Source: Acidimicrobiales bacterium
GTDB lineage: Bacteria > Actinomycetota > Acidimicrobiia > Acidimicrobiales > VFJN01
DNA: 50,919 bases
Direction: 5' to 3'
NCBI GenBank assembly: GCA_035316325.1
Contig: DATHJB010000185.1
Span: forward strand, 1-50,919
The notes beneath the pieces were generated by a model, which was given only the letters and a program-made list of their open reading frames with translations, was not told the origin of the DNA and did not search any database. Shown here one piece after another: positions 1 to 6,700 of the stretch. The first letter of the stretch is position 1. Each line of letters opens with the position of its first letter. The translations under genes were made by a program, and so were the position numbers.

Positions 1-129
1 TGGCGTGCCCTCCACCGAGATGATCAGATCCTTCGGGTCGCCGACGATCATCGGCCTGACGACCGGTAGGACTAGCTCCTCGAACTCCTGTCTCTGGCGC
101 TCGAAGTCGGTGCGGGTGCGCTCATCCAC
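1..129 (-). CDS. Partial hypothetical protein, cut by the window edge
   Basis: A GTG at 129 opens a frame that runs off the left edge and encodes VDERTRTDFERQRQEFEELV and about 23 more residues. The start overlaps the methyltransferase stop (122-124) by 8 nt, and a GAGGG sequence lies about 14 nt upstream, so it looks like the next gene of the same operon. The visible part is charged and probably helical. If the window were joined end to end, the frame would continue into 50919 and stay open to 50614 in a shadow frame of the small terminase. That is unlikely to be its real end and suggests that a few bases are missing at the junction. Confidence 0.5.
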   Translation of the reverse strand, partial: MDERTRTDFERQRQEFEELVLPVVRPMIVGDPKDLIISVEGTP

Positions 130-1258
130 GGCGCACTTCGATCCCTCGGGCCGCACACAGAGCGAGCCTGCCCTCATCTATGTCGGCACCCAGGGCCTCC
201 ATGCCAGCTCGGTAGCCGGCGTCGATGAACGTCCCGGTGCCGGCGAAGGGGTCGAGGAGGACGCCGCCGGATGCCCCGGCGTGCGTGATGAGCTTGTCGG
301 CCAGGTCGTCCGGCTTCTGCCACGGGTCCAGACGGCCATCGTGCCGTCCGTCTGGTGCTGAGATGTCGAGCACTGAGAACCGGTCGACGAGGCCGTCGAA
401 CGTCGGGGGCGGGGTATCGGGGCCAACGATGTGCAGGACGGCCTGCCAGTTCGGTGAGTAGCCGTGGCCGTCGGGGCCGATGGTGTTGCGCCACGTCCAC
501 ACGAGGACGTTCTCGAAGTGCCAATCCTCGCCGCTGAGCACGTTGAGGTAGGCGCGGAGCTCGGGAGGGTAGGCACCGATGCACACGTAGGCGCGGCCGT
601 CAGGCTTCAGTCGGCTGAGCGCTACTGGCAGCCACCACGCAGCGAACGAGTCGATGTCATCCACGTCGGTCGAGTACGGCGGATCGGTGAGCAGCAGATC
701 GGCTCCACCCTCCGGCTGGTCCTTCAGCCACTCGACGGCATCCAGGTACCAGACGACACCGGCAGCTGCGCGGCCGGCGAGGTACTGCTGGCGCTTGCGC
801 TCGCCGTTGCGCCGCCGAACTTCGGAGCGAAGCGCCTGTACAGACCACGGCGACGGCCGGTCTTCATCGCCCGTTACGGCCAACTCCAGCAGCTCGTCCT
901 GCTCGGGCGGCTCCAGCGCTGCCACTGCGTAGTGATGGCCGAACGAGAGATCCGTATGACGTCGTACGGTTTCAGCGAACTTGTCGGCCACCCAAGCGGC
1001 TTGCCTGCATGTCTCACCCGAATAGCCGGTCGGAGCGGCCTGCGATGAGGCCTCGCCGTAGGACCGCTCGCCGTAGCGCCACCAGTCCCCCAGCCACCAC
1101 ATGATGCTGCCCTCCATCGAGCGCAGCACTTCACCCACAGCAGCCCAGTCCTCAAAGGGGATGCCCTCCGGCAAGTCGAGGCCCCGTGGGTTGGCGTACT
1201 TGAACAACCCTGCCGAAGGGGCCAGGACTTCACCCGTCTCCGAGTTGACGAGGCTCAC
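122..1258 (-). CDS. Beta-class DNA (N4-cytosine or N6-adenine) methyltransferase
   Basis: The C-terminal half carries the catalytic motif TDPPYS before the SAM-binding motif DPFAGTGTF, the order typical of beta-class amino-methyltransferases. The N-terminal 150 residues contain a WWLGDWWRYGER segment and LSFGHHYAVAAL, a helical module often found in front of phage methylases and ParB-like proteins and probably DNA-binding. I prefer the GTG at 1258 because GAGGTG sits about 6 nt upstream and it overlaps the stop of a 14-codon leader ORF; an in-frame GTG at 1273 is the alternative. Its likely job is self-methylation of phage DNA against host restriction. No partner nuclease is visible, so it looks like an orphan enzyme. 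Confidence 0.85.
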   Translation of the reverse strand: MSLVNSETGEVLAPSAGLFKYANPRGLDLPEGIPFEDWAAVGEVLRSMEGSIMWWLGDWWRYGERSYGEASSQAAPTGYSGETCRQAAWVADKFAETVRRHTDLSFGHHYAVAALEPPEQDELLELAVTGDEDRPSPWSVQALRSEVRRRNGERKRQQYLAGRAAAGVVWYLDAVEWLKDQPEGGADLLLTDPPYSTDVDDIDSFAAWWLPVALSRLKPDGRAYVCIGAYPPELRAYLNVLSGEDWHFENVLVWTWRNTIGPDGHGYSPNWQAVLHIVGPDTPPPTFDGLVDRFSVLDISAPDGRHDGRLDPWQKPDDLADKLITHAGASGGVLLDPFAGTGTFIDAGYRAGMEALGADIDEGRLALCAARGIEVRRG

Positions 1259-1299
1259 CCAGTCACCTCGCACATCAGCGAGGCCGTACCATCCAACAT
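1255..1299 (-). CDS. 14-codon leader ORF ahead of the methyltransferase
   Basis: The ATG at 1299 is preceded at a good distance by AGAGGAG and opens MLDGTASLMCEVTG. Its TGA (1255-1257) overlaps the methyltransferase GTG as GTGA. This is the same translational-coupling arrangement that links genes throughout the region. It may be a leader peptide that meters methyltransferase translation. It is too short for homology to help, so the call rests only on the ribosome-binding site and the overlap. Confidence 0.35.
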   Translation of the reverse strand: MLDGTASLMCEVTG

Positions 1300-1328
1300 G
1301 TCAGCTCCTCTATGCAGGTTGCTGGCCA

Positions 1329-1360
1329 GCCGGCGGGTCGTTCTCAGCGACGCCGCCGGC
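1329..1360. other. GC-rich hairpin in the methyltransferase leader region
   Basis: GCCGGCGG (1329-1336) pairs perfectly with CCGCCGGC (1353-1360), and the inner GTCG/CGAC pairs extend the stem with one bulge. It lies in the 120-bp gap between the zinc-ribbon gene and the leader ORF. There is no T-tract on the minus side, so it may be an mRNA structure or attenuator rather than a classic terminator. Confidence 0.4.
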
Positions 1361-1391
1361 ACTACGTTTTCCCTGCTCAGCATACTTGCTG

Positions 1392-1405
1392 GGAACACCC
1401 GTTCC
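1392..1405. promoter_or_regulatory. LexA-like palindrome upstream of methyltransferase 1
   Basis: GGAAC-ACCC-GTTCC is a perfect 5+5 palindrome that fits the core GAAC-RNNY-GTTC recognised by LexA of Gram-positive and actinobacterial hosts. The outer bases are G/C rather than the preferred C/G. It lies in the gap upstream of the leader ORF and methyltransferase, close to a possible minus-strand -10 (TATGCT). It is weaker than the box at 4344-4357. Confidence 0.4.
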
Positions 1406-1421
1406 GGTACGGGAAAGGCCG

Positions 1422-1760
1422 TCACTGGTCGTCGTTCTCCTTCACTCGTTCGGTGATCGGTTCGACGCGGTCGGACTTGTGGGAGCGCATCGGCGGCAAC
1501 GGCGCCGGCGGGTCCTCGCGGCGTTTCGTCGCCGCGTCCCGGTGCTTGCGCATCCGCTGCCACTCCAACTCGGTGCCGGCGAACAGCGTCCAGCACTGGC
1601 CGCACATGTACGGCCAGTCCGGGTGCGGTGAGCGTTCGGCCTGGTCGTGCAGGCCGCATGCTGGGCAGGTGAGCAGGGATGGCACACCCGGCCCGACGCG
1701 GCCGTTCACCGGTGGTTCGTCCGGCGTCTCGTACACGCCTGCACCGAGGTCGGAACTCAC
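1422..1760 (-). CDS. Zinc-ribbon hypothetical protein
   Basis: A 112-residue protein starting at a GTG (1760) that overlaps the upstream stop as GTGA. A CPACG...CGQC pair of CxxC knuckles suggests a zinc ribbon, followed by a highly charged C-terminal tail. I do not recognise the family. A nucleic-acid-binding role is possible but inferred only from the knuckles. Confidence 0.7.
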   Translation of the reverse strand: MSSDLGAGVYETPDEPPVNGRVGPGVPSLLTCPACGLHDQAERSPHPDWPYMCGQCWTLFAGTELEWQRMRKHRDAATKRREDPPAPLPPMRSHKSDRVEPITERVKENDDQ

Positions 1761-1948
1761 GACGCTTCCCGTTCGGCCATCGCTCGCAGCCGGCGGGTCT
1801 CGTGGAAGATGCGGGCCCGGAGCACCTCCGGCGACGAGTCCAACGGCACCTGCGAGACCTTCGCCCCGTGGTCGAGCAGCTCGGACCACAGGCCCAGCAG
1901 CTCCCGGGCGAGCGTCGTGTCACCCGTGTCACCCGTGTCACCCGGCAC
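1757..1948 (-). CDS. Small hypothetical protein with GDT repeats at the N terminus
   Basis: 63 residues from a GTG at 1948, overlapping the WhiB gene by 11 nt. The first codons lie in a 9-bp tandem repeat, giving PGDTGDTGDTT. The remainder (LARELLGLWSELLDHGAKV and on) is helical. No family is recognised. The 11-nt overlap upstream and the GTGA overlap downstream support it as a real member of the operon. Confidence 0.6.
   Translation of the reverse strand: MPGDTGDTGDTTLARELLGLWSELLDHGAKVSQVPLDSSPEVLRARIFHETRRLRAMAEREAS
1917..1943. repeat. Three tandem copies of a 9-bp unit (GTGTCACCC)
   Basis: GTGTCACCC occurs three times head to tail at the WhiB 3' end and the start of the downstream gene. 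Because the unit is a multiple of three, copy-number changes would keep the frame and simply lengthen the GDT tract. Confidence 0.8.
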
Positions 1949-2228
1949 GTTGCGCCATCCTTCGGACCCGGCGCAGCATGCGGCGTTCCTTCTCGGTGGC
2001 GCCCCACACGCCGTGGTCGATGTTGCGCTCCAGGGCGTACTCGAGGCACTCGGTACGGACCGGGCAGCCGGTGCACCAGTGCTCGACTACCTGGCGTTGC
2101 TTGGCGTACTCGATGGGGAACAGGGCGCCCGGTTCAGCTGTCCGACAGGACGCTCGGCGCATCCACGTGGTCGCGTCGAGGTCCAGAAGACCGACGACGG
2201 CCCGACGACGGTCACGCGGGTCAGCCAC
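1938..2228 (-). CDS. whiB: WhiB-family iron-sulfur transcription factor
   Basis: 96 residues with the four WhiB cysteines (C28, C52, C55, C61; CTGCPVRTEC spacing), the GVWGA turn at 73-77 and a basic C-terminal tail. WhiB proteins bind a [4Fe-4S] cluster and act with the primary sigma factor. They are confined to actinobacteria and their phages, which supports the host assignment. In phages they can modulate host transcription or superinfection. The GTG start at 2228 overlaps the preceding gene by 8 nt, with AAGGAG upstream. Confidence 0.95.
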   Translation of the reverse strand: MADPRDRRRAVVGLLDLDATTWMRRASCRTAEPGALFPIEYAKQRQVVEHWCTGCPVRTECLEYALERNIDHGVWGATEKERRMLRRVRRMAQRAG

Positions 2229-2400
2229 TCGCAGCGCTCCTTGCTAGGCGCCGGAGCCGACGCCGCTCGCGTTCGCTCAAGCCCCAGCGCTCACCGTCGC
2301 GGCCTCGCACGATGGTGGCCTCGTAGTCCTGGTCCCAGCGGTCGCAGAGTTCCCATGCTTCGCGCAGGGTCAGCTTGCGGCGCGGGGTCTCGGCCGTCAT
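2221..2400 (-). CDS. Small basic hypothetical protein
   Basis: 59 residues beginning MTAETPRRKLTLREAWELC and ending in an arginine-rich tail. The ATG at 2400 overlaps the upstream stop as ATGA, and the 3' end overlaps the WhiB start by 8 nt. No family is recognised. The coupling on both sides makes it a convincing gene. Confidence 0.65.
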   Translation of the reverse strand: MTAETPRRKLTLREAWELCDRWDQDYEATIVRGRDGERWGLSERERRRLRRLARSAASG

Positions 2401-2576
2401 GGGGTGGCCTCCGTGTCGGCTGTGAGTTCCTCTGCGGCGGCGAGCGCTCGCATGACCCGCTCGGCGGTGCTCAGGTAGCTGCCGGCGCCTTCACGGCGCA
2501 GCACGCAGCGGTTGCGGACCTTGCCGTCGGCGTACTCGGTGATGGTGAGGTCGACGATGACGCTGATGTCAGCCAT
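2397..2576 (-). CDS. Small hypothetical protein
   Basis: 59 residues starting MADISVIVDLTITEYADGKV, predicted as beta strands followed by a helix (AERVMRALAAAEELT). The ATG at 2576 lies 8 nt inside the preceding gene, and the stop overlaps the next start as ATGA. Function unknown. Confidence 0.65.
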   Translation of the reverse strand: MADISVIVDLTITEYADGKVRNRCVLRREGAGSYLSTAERVMRALAAAEELTADTEATP

Positions 2577-2859
2577 GGGTGGCCTCCGTGTCGAGGTAGT
2601 CGAGGGCGAGCTGGCCGTGTGGGAGCAAGCGGCGTCCGGTGGTGGCCTCGTAGGCGACGGCACGCCAGTCGACGTAGAAGCGGTCGATGTCGCGGCCTTC
2701 GCCGTGGCTGGCGGAGAACGGGTGGGTGACGAGCTCGGGTGGGAACGGCACCCACACGTGGTCGTGCAGCGGGAGGCCGACGCAGTCGTAGCGGGTGCAG
2801 GGCGCCCAGTCGTCGCCTCGGATGCCTGTCGCTTTGTCGTCGGGGTCGTACAGGACCAT
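2569..2859 (-). CDS. Hypothetical protein
   Basis: 96 residues from an ATG at 2859 that shares its A with the methyltransferase stop (TGATG). It contains many aromatic and charged residues (RDIDRFYVDWRAVAYEATTG). No recognised domain. It is co-translated with methyltransferase 2. Confidence 0.65.
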   Translation of the reverse strand: MVLYDPDDKATGIRGDDWAPCTRYDCVGLPLHDHVWVPFPPELVTHPFSASHGEGRDIDRFYVDWRAVAYEATTGRRLLPHGQLALDYLDTEATHG

Positions 2860-4331
2860 CACGCCGGGCTCCACAGGTCGAGCGGTGCGGCGGCGAGCCT
2901 GAGGGCGGCCTTCTCGGCCATCGCCTCGTCCGCTTCGATGCCGATGGCCTTGTAGCCGGCCTCGCGGGCAGCGACGAGCGTGGAGCAGGACCCAGCGAAC
3001 GGGTCGAGGACCAGGCCTGGCCGTTCGCTGAGGGCTAGAGGGCCACCACAGTTCGGACACGACCCGAGACGCCGATCATGCCGTGGCAGTGCGGGCACTG
3101 GATCGGCTTCGGCGACGGCTTGGGGATGCGATCGTGCTCCCGTTTCGGTAAGACCTTCAGGTTCCCTGGCCGGTTGTCGTCCTTGATCTCGTTGAGGTGA
3201 TGCACCACCTCGTCCGTCCGGAGCGGACGTCCCAGCACCTCGGCCATCACCAGTCGATGCTCGAAGACGTAGCCCGCCTTGGTCGCCATCGGGTGACCCG
3301 GCCGGTAGAGCATCACGTAGCCGGCTTGCGTTCGCAGCGATGGCTTCCGCTTGCCGCGGCCGATCGTCGGAATCGCGCAACGACGGGAGCAGAACCTGGT
3401 CGAGTTCGCCAGTGGTTGAAACGTCGCCCCGCACTCCTCGCAGGACTTTGGCTTCAGACGCGCCGCTTGCGCTGCGCACTCCCGCGAGCATGTCCGCTGG
3501 GACGGTCGCCCCGTGTGGTTGCGGGCGTGGAACTGGCGTCCACAGATCGGGCAGGTCGTCTCCGGCGTCGCTCGCTGGGACGCGCTCTTGCAAGCGTTGT
3601 TGCAGAACTTCCTGGGGCCCCGCTTGCCCAGTGCTGTCGGTAGCCCGCACCACTGGCACCCTCGGTCCTCGCTCACGTCCACAGTCTATGCACTCCAGGA
3701 CCGACACCACAGGTGGGCAGGCGTAGCGGATGAGCGGGTCGAGCAGCGCTACCGGCTTTTCGGTGGGGGCGATGGCCCCGCGGCGCCACATGTTGGGGAC
3801 CTCGAGCACCGAGGGTATGAGCCGGGTGCCGTCATCGACCCAGGCGCCCTGGTCGCCGATCTTGCCCATGTGGCGGGCGTGGCCGGCGCCCTGCTTGATC
3901 GAGCGGTCGCGTTCCTTGATGCCGACGTGGGTCCGGGGGGTGTCGTGGTGGATGAGGTTCCAGGCGCCCCGGTACCAGTGCAGGACATGTTCATGCACCC
4001 GTCGGAAGCGGTCGGCGGCGAAGCCGGTGCCGTTCTGCTTGCGCCACACCACGTCCTGGGAGAGGTTCCAGTAGCGGTCGAACTCCGACCCGTGGCGGAG
4101 ATACATGCGCATGCTGCCGAAGCACCACATGGAGCGGGTGACGTCCGCGACCAGTGGGAGCCAGCCGTCGGGCCAGACATCCCACAGCAGCGACGTCTCA
4201 CCGTAAGGGGGGTCGGTGACGCAACAGTCGGGTTCGATACCGACCCCGGGCCGCCCGAGCTCGGGCAGCACCTCGCGCATGTCCCCCAGGTACAGGGTCA
4301 CCTTGTCGTCGGTGTAGTACGGGACCGTCAC
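2859..4331 (-). CDS. Beta-class DNA methyltransferase interrupted by an HNH gene
   Basis: The N-terminal part (residues 1-207) has the catalytic motif TDPPYG at 39-44 and the usual TEKPVALLDPLIRYACPP stretch. In homologues the SAM-binding motif follows at once. Here LVLDPFAGSCST appears only near residue 440. Between them are about 230 residues of atypical sequence, which is the shadow translation of an HNH gene encoded in another frame of the same strand (3035-3682). The methylase frame stays open through the insertion, so a 490-residue product is possible but may be inactive. The GTG start at 4331 has GGAG upstream. Whether this is a functional inserted enzyme, a split gene or a pseudogene cannot be told from sequence. 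Confidence 0.7.
   Translation of the reverse strand: MTVPYYTDDKVTLYLGDMREVLPELGRPGVGIEPDCCVTDPPYGETSLLWDVWPDGWLPLVADVTRSMWCFGSMRMYLRHGSEFDRYWNLSQDVVWRKQNGTGFAADRFRRVHEHVLHWYRGAWNLIHHDTPRTHVGIKERDRSIKQGAGHARHMGKIGDQGAWVDDGTRLIPSVLEVPNMWRRGAIAPTEKPVALLDPLIRYACPPVVSVLECIDCGRERGPRVPVVRATDSTGQAGPQEVLQQRLQERVPASDAGDDLPDLWTPVPRPQPHGATVPADMLAGVRSASGASEAKVLRGVRGDVSTTGELDQVLLPSLRDSDDRPRQAEAIAANASRLRDALPAGSPDGDQGGLRLRASTGDGRGAGTSAPDGRGGASPQRDQGRQPAREPEGLTETGARSHPQAVAEADPVPALPRHDRRLGSCPNCGGPLALSERPGLVLDPFAGSCSTLVAAREAGYKAIGIEADEAMAEKAALRLAAAPLDLWSPA
3035..3682 (-). CDS. HNH endonuclease nested inside the methyltransferase gene
   Basis: 215 residues with three zinc knuckles (CQWCG...FCNNAC; CPICG...CSREC; CEECG...FCSRRC), then an HNH_3-type core (FEHRLVMAEVLGRPL, EVVHHLNEIKDDNRPGNLKV) and a final CPHC. 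This is the architecture of free-standing phage homing endonucleases. It lies wholly inside the methyltransferase ORF in a different frame. It starts at a GTG (3682) with only a weak GGAG upstream and ends with TAG just before the methylase SAM motif. About 650 bp is almost entirely ORF, leaving no room for a group I intron core, so an ORF-only insertion is most likely. Confidence 0.85.
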   Translation of the reverse strand: MDVSEDRGCQWCGLPTALGKRGPRKFCNNACKSASQRATPETTCPICGRQFHARNHTGRPSQRTCSRECAAQAARLKPKSCEECGATFQPLANSTRFCSRRCAIPTIGRGKRKPSLRTQAGYVMLYRPGHPMATKAGYVFEHRLVMAEVLGRPLRTDEVVHHLNEIKDDNRPGNLKVLPKREHDRIPKPSPKPIQCPHCHGMIGVSGRVRTVVAL

Positions 4332-4333
4332 CG

Positions 4334-4363
4334 TTGACTCCTGCGAACAGTTGTTCGTAACCT
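4334..4363 (+). promoter_or_regulatory. Promoter with embedded LexA (SOS) box
   Basis: TTGACT (4334-4339) and TAACCT (4358-4363) are separated by 18 bp, and the ATG at 4370 lies 6 nt beyond the -10, which predicts a leaderless transcript. The spacer contains the perfect palindrome CGAAC-AGTT-GTTCG (4344-4357), matching the actinobacterial and Bacillus LexA box. LexA bound there would block RNA polymerase. The same 38-bp gap separates this gene from the divergent methyltransferase operon, so both could be affected. Confidence 0.7.
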
Positions 4364-4369
4364 CGGCTC

Positions 4370-4663
4370 ATGCTGCTGTGGGAGGAGGAGCATTGGGGCG
4401 GCTCGTGGCGGGGCCACGACGGCGGCTGGGTTGCCGCCCACGTGGTGCCGGCGTCGGATGGCAGGTGGCTGCCGGTGGTCCACAACGACCGGATCGGTGA
4501 CGTCACGTACGGGACCCTCGACGGGGCGAAAGCTGCGGCCGAGGCCGCGCACGCTCTGCTCCCGCCGCCCGTCCCCTACAAAGCCCCGGAGCGCTACAAG
4601 CGGCCGGTGCCCAACGCACCCATCCGGGTACCGCACCCTGGGGCCACGAAGAGGCCGCAGTGA
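4370..4663 (+). CDS. Hypothetical protein, predicted SOS-controlled and leaderless
   Basis: 97 residues: a tryptophan-rich N-terminal half (LLWEEEHWGGSWRGHDGGW), a probable beta hairpin, a helix (TLDGAKAAAEAAHALL) and a proline-rich basic tail. It is the only plus-strand gene in the left 16 kb and converges with the gene at 4666. There is no Shine-Dalgarno sequence, in line with the leaderless promoter directly upstream. I do not recognise the family. Its position behind a LexA box suggests a role in the DNA-damage response or induction, which is inference. Confidence 0.7.
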   Translation: MLLWEEEHWGGSWRGHDGGWVAAHVVPASDGRWLPVVHNDRIGDVTYGTLDGAKAAAEAAHALLPPPVPYKAPERYKRPVPNAPIRVPHPGATKRPQ

Positions 4664-4665
4664 GG

Positions 4666-4965
4666 TCAGCACGACACCCACCGGCCCTCGGTGATGAAGC
4701 CGTGGAGCCCGCAGTCAGGGCACAGGATCGAAGGGGTGACCGTCAGCGGATCCTCGGCAACGATCGTGTGGCCATCGGCGAGGCGGAGCGCGGGGGCGCA
4801 GATGATCTGCACGCCACCGATGACCTTGCACTTGTGCTCGATCCTGCACGTGCCGTCGTCGTAGAACAGCGCCCGGACCGACGATTCTCCGGGCCAGGGG
4901 CGGGTACAGATCGAGCGGCCCCACCCGGGCTCAACGAGGAACGCGCTCTCATGCGGCTCACTCAC
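4666..4965 (-). CDS. Hypothetical protein with C-terminal CxxC
   Basis: 99 residues from an ATG at 4965 that overlaps the upstream gene by 8 nt. It contains CRIEHKCKV and CPDCGLHGFITEGRWVSC, which suggests a small zinc-binding fold with mostly beta structure. Phage proteins of this look are common in actinophages but I cannot name the family. Confidence 0.7.
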   Translation of the reverse strand: MSEPHESAFLVEPGWGRSICTRPWPGESSVRALFYDDGTCRIEHKCKVIGGVQIICAPALRLADGHTIVAEDPLTVTPSILCPDCGLHGFITEGRWVSC

Positions 4966-5227
4966 CGGTCGTCTCCGTGGTGGCTCCCCCAGCAGGGTTG
5001 GGCTCCTGGGCGACCTCGTACTCGGTCAGCACGAACATCACCCGGCGGCCGTTGGCGGACGTCACCGGCCCAACGCGGGCGACCTCGTAGGTAGGTGATT
5101 CGCCCAGCAGGGTCATCCACTCGACCACCCAGGTGTTCACGACCAGGTGGCGCACCTGGTCGGGCAGCCCGGGGGGCGTCATGCGCTCAACCAGCGCCCG
5201 CACCTGCTCACGGTCGACCGCGCTCAC
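4958..5227 (-). CDS. Hypothetical protein
   Basis: 89 residues from a GTG at 5227, helical at the N terminus (VDREQVRALVERM) and then probably beta. No recognised domain. A 34-bp gap separates it from the upstream gene, so a start site or weak promoter there is possible. Confidence 0.6.
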   Translation of the reverse strand: MSAVDREQVRALVERMTPPGLPDQVRHLVVNTWVVEWMTLLGESPTYEVARVGPVTSANGRRVMFVLTEYEVAQEPNPAGGATTETTGE

Positions 5228-5261
5228 GATGTCGACACCTCGGCTCTCCCCCAGCAGGCGG

Positions 5262-5726
5262 TCACGTAGGGGCCTGACCCGTCAGCTCGGGTGCGGTGTC
5301 GAAGAGGGTCGGCTCGACGGCGACCACCTCAGCGGGTTGGGCGGAAGTGTCGGGTGTCACTGCGTCGGGGAGCCATCCGTCGGTGGCGCCCGACCAGCAC
5401 GGACCACCGGCGCCGGCGGCGTGGGCGAGGACCCGGCGTTCGTCGGCCCCACGTGCCCGGCCGAGGCGCTTGAGGTTGTGGTGAAGGCAGGAAGCGGCAG
5501 CGCTCCACAGGGTGCGGTACCGGTCTGCTTCGCGGACGGCCTCCGCGGTGCGGCGGGCCTCGGACTCCACCTTGATGGCATCGATGCCGTGTTGGGCGAC
5601 CAGCCATGCCAGTAGGGCGACGGCGTCAGCGGGGGTGTTCGTCACCAGGTCGGCGGACCTGGTCCGCAACTCGTCGGTGGGCAGGCTCGTCCACTCGGCT
5701 GCCACAGCGGCGGCGAGGACCGTCAC
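5262..5726 (-). CDS. Helical hypothetical protein
   Basis: 154 residues from a GTG at 5726 overlapping the upstream stop as GTGA. The first 105 residues are helical with a likely coiled segment (KVESEARRTAEAVREADRYR); the C terminus is low in structure. A HxxN...CW pattern is present but no family is recognised. Confidence 0.65.
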   Translation of the reverse strand: MTVLAAAVAAEWTSLPTDELRTRSADLVTNTPADAVALLAWLVAQHGIDAIKVESEARRTAEAVREADRYRTLWSAAASCLHHNLKRLGRARGADERRVLAHAAGAGGPCWSGATDGWLPDAVTPDTSAQPAEVVAVEPTLFDTAPELTGQAPT

Positions 5727-5947
5727 CGGTTGACCTCGAAGCGGATAGGCCACACCCACGACAGGTAGCGGTTGCCGACCTTGAGCCAGCAGCCGATGAT
5801 GTGCCGGCCCGATCGGCCGGGGCGGTCACCGAGACGGTTGAGGTGCAGGCCGGCAGGCATCAGGCCGAACCGGTCCTGTCTGTAGCTGAATCGGCCCAGC
5901 GGGCGGGACCGGTGGCGCTGGCGGGGGGTGGCTAGCTGGACCCTCAC
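5723..5947 (-). CDS. Small basic hypothetical protein
   Basis: 74 residues from a GTG at 5947 (GTGA overlap). Arginine-rich N terminus, then a probable beta-rich segment ending YLSWVWPIRFEVNR. Function unknown. Confidence 0.6.
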   Translation of the reverse strand: MRVQLATPRQRHRSRPLGRFSYRQDRFGLMPAGLHLNRLGDRPGRSGRHIIGCWLKVGNRYLSWVWPIRFEVNR

Positions 5948-6354
5948 GTCGCACCATCCCGCGTGGTGGTGGTCTCCTTGCGTCGAACCCGGCGCGTCCC
6001 GCGCCGACGCTCGGTGTCGGTACGACACGCAGCGCACCGCCGGTACCGGTCACATGGACGCTGGCGCTCCTGGTCCGCCCACCGGTGCCCGTTGCCACAG
6101 GTCTCCTGGGCGCTATCCCAGTCAGGCCACAGCAGGGACGGGTGAATGCCGAGCCGAGTGGCGGCCGTGTCGGCGCTGGCCGGGCTCATCCGGCGGTTCC
6201 CGAGGCGCCACTGACTCACCGCCGGCTCCGTCGCACCGATCTTCTCGGCCATCTCCCGGCACGACGTGCCCGAGGGGAACATCGCCAGGACCGGGCCAGG
6301 ATCGAACAGCGGGCCGCCTTGGCGCACCGGGCGGCGCCCGCTCCGGTCACCCAT
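5944..6354 (-). CDS. HTH protein with zinc-binding tail
   Basis: 136 residues. A helix-turn-helix (about residues 30-75) contains CREMAEKIGATEPAVSQWRL, resembling Cro/C1-type domains. It is followed by CGNGH...CDRYRRCAACR, a cysteine/histidine cluster that may bind zinc and recalls HNH-associated tails. Probable DNA-binding regulator of unknown target. Confidence 0.75.
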   Translation of the reverse strand: MGDRSGRRPVRQGGPLFDPGPVLAMFPSGTSCREMAEKIGATEPAVSQWRLGNRRMSPASADTAATRLGIHPSLLWPDWDSAQETCGNGHRWADQERQRPCDRYRRCAACRTDTERRRGTRRVRRKETTTTRDGAT

Positions 6355-6700
6355 CGTTCTCGTCCTTGCGCGCGGTGGCTCCCCCAGCAGGGTCAGCGGC
6401 CTGGCGCTGGTTGAGTCGGGCCTCTAGGTGGTCGAGTCGCCTGACGATGGCGTTGAGCCGACCGGCCTGGTCCCCGAGTTCGTGAGCGATCGCGGTGACC
6501 GGGTGGGGTGCGGCGAGGAGCGCTGCGGCGAGTGACCGGTAGCTCACCGTCGTCGAGGCGGTCGACAACCCGGTGTCGCTATGTTCAATCGATTGCGACA
6601 CCGCAGGACCGACAGAGGGACCAGCAGCAGCCTGTTCTGCTCGCTCGGCTGCGTAGGAGGTGTCGTCGCCCACCGGCGTGATGCCGTACTCGTCAGCCAT
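6347..6700 (-). CDS. Hypothetical protein with predicted coiled coil
   Basis: 117 residues from an ATG at 6700. The N-terminal half is low-complexity Ala/Ser/Thr; the C-terminal half (LGDQAGRLNAIVRRLDHLEA) is a probable short coiled coil. It overlaps neighbours by 8 nt on both sides. Unknown role. Confidence 0.65.
   Translation of the reverse strand: MADEYGITPVGDDTSYAAERAEQAAAGPSVGPAVSQSIEHSDTGLSTASTTVSYRSLAAALLAAPHPVTAIAHELGDQAGRLNAIVRRLDHLEARLNQRQAADPAGGATARKDENDG

Noticed and set aside
3050..3700. Intein in the methyltransferase
   Set aside because: The insert edges lack the Cys/Ser start and HN-Cys/Ser/Thr end of inteins, and the inserted HNH protein is in a different frame from the methyltransferase.
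3035..3710. Group I or II intron in the methyltransferase
   Set aside because: Nearly the whole insert is occupied by the HNH ORF, leaving no space for a catalytic core outside it; no core motifs seen.
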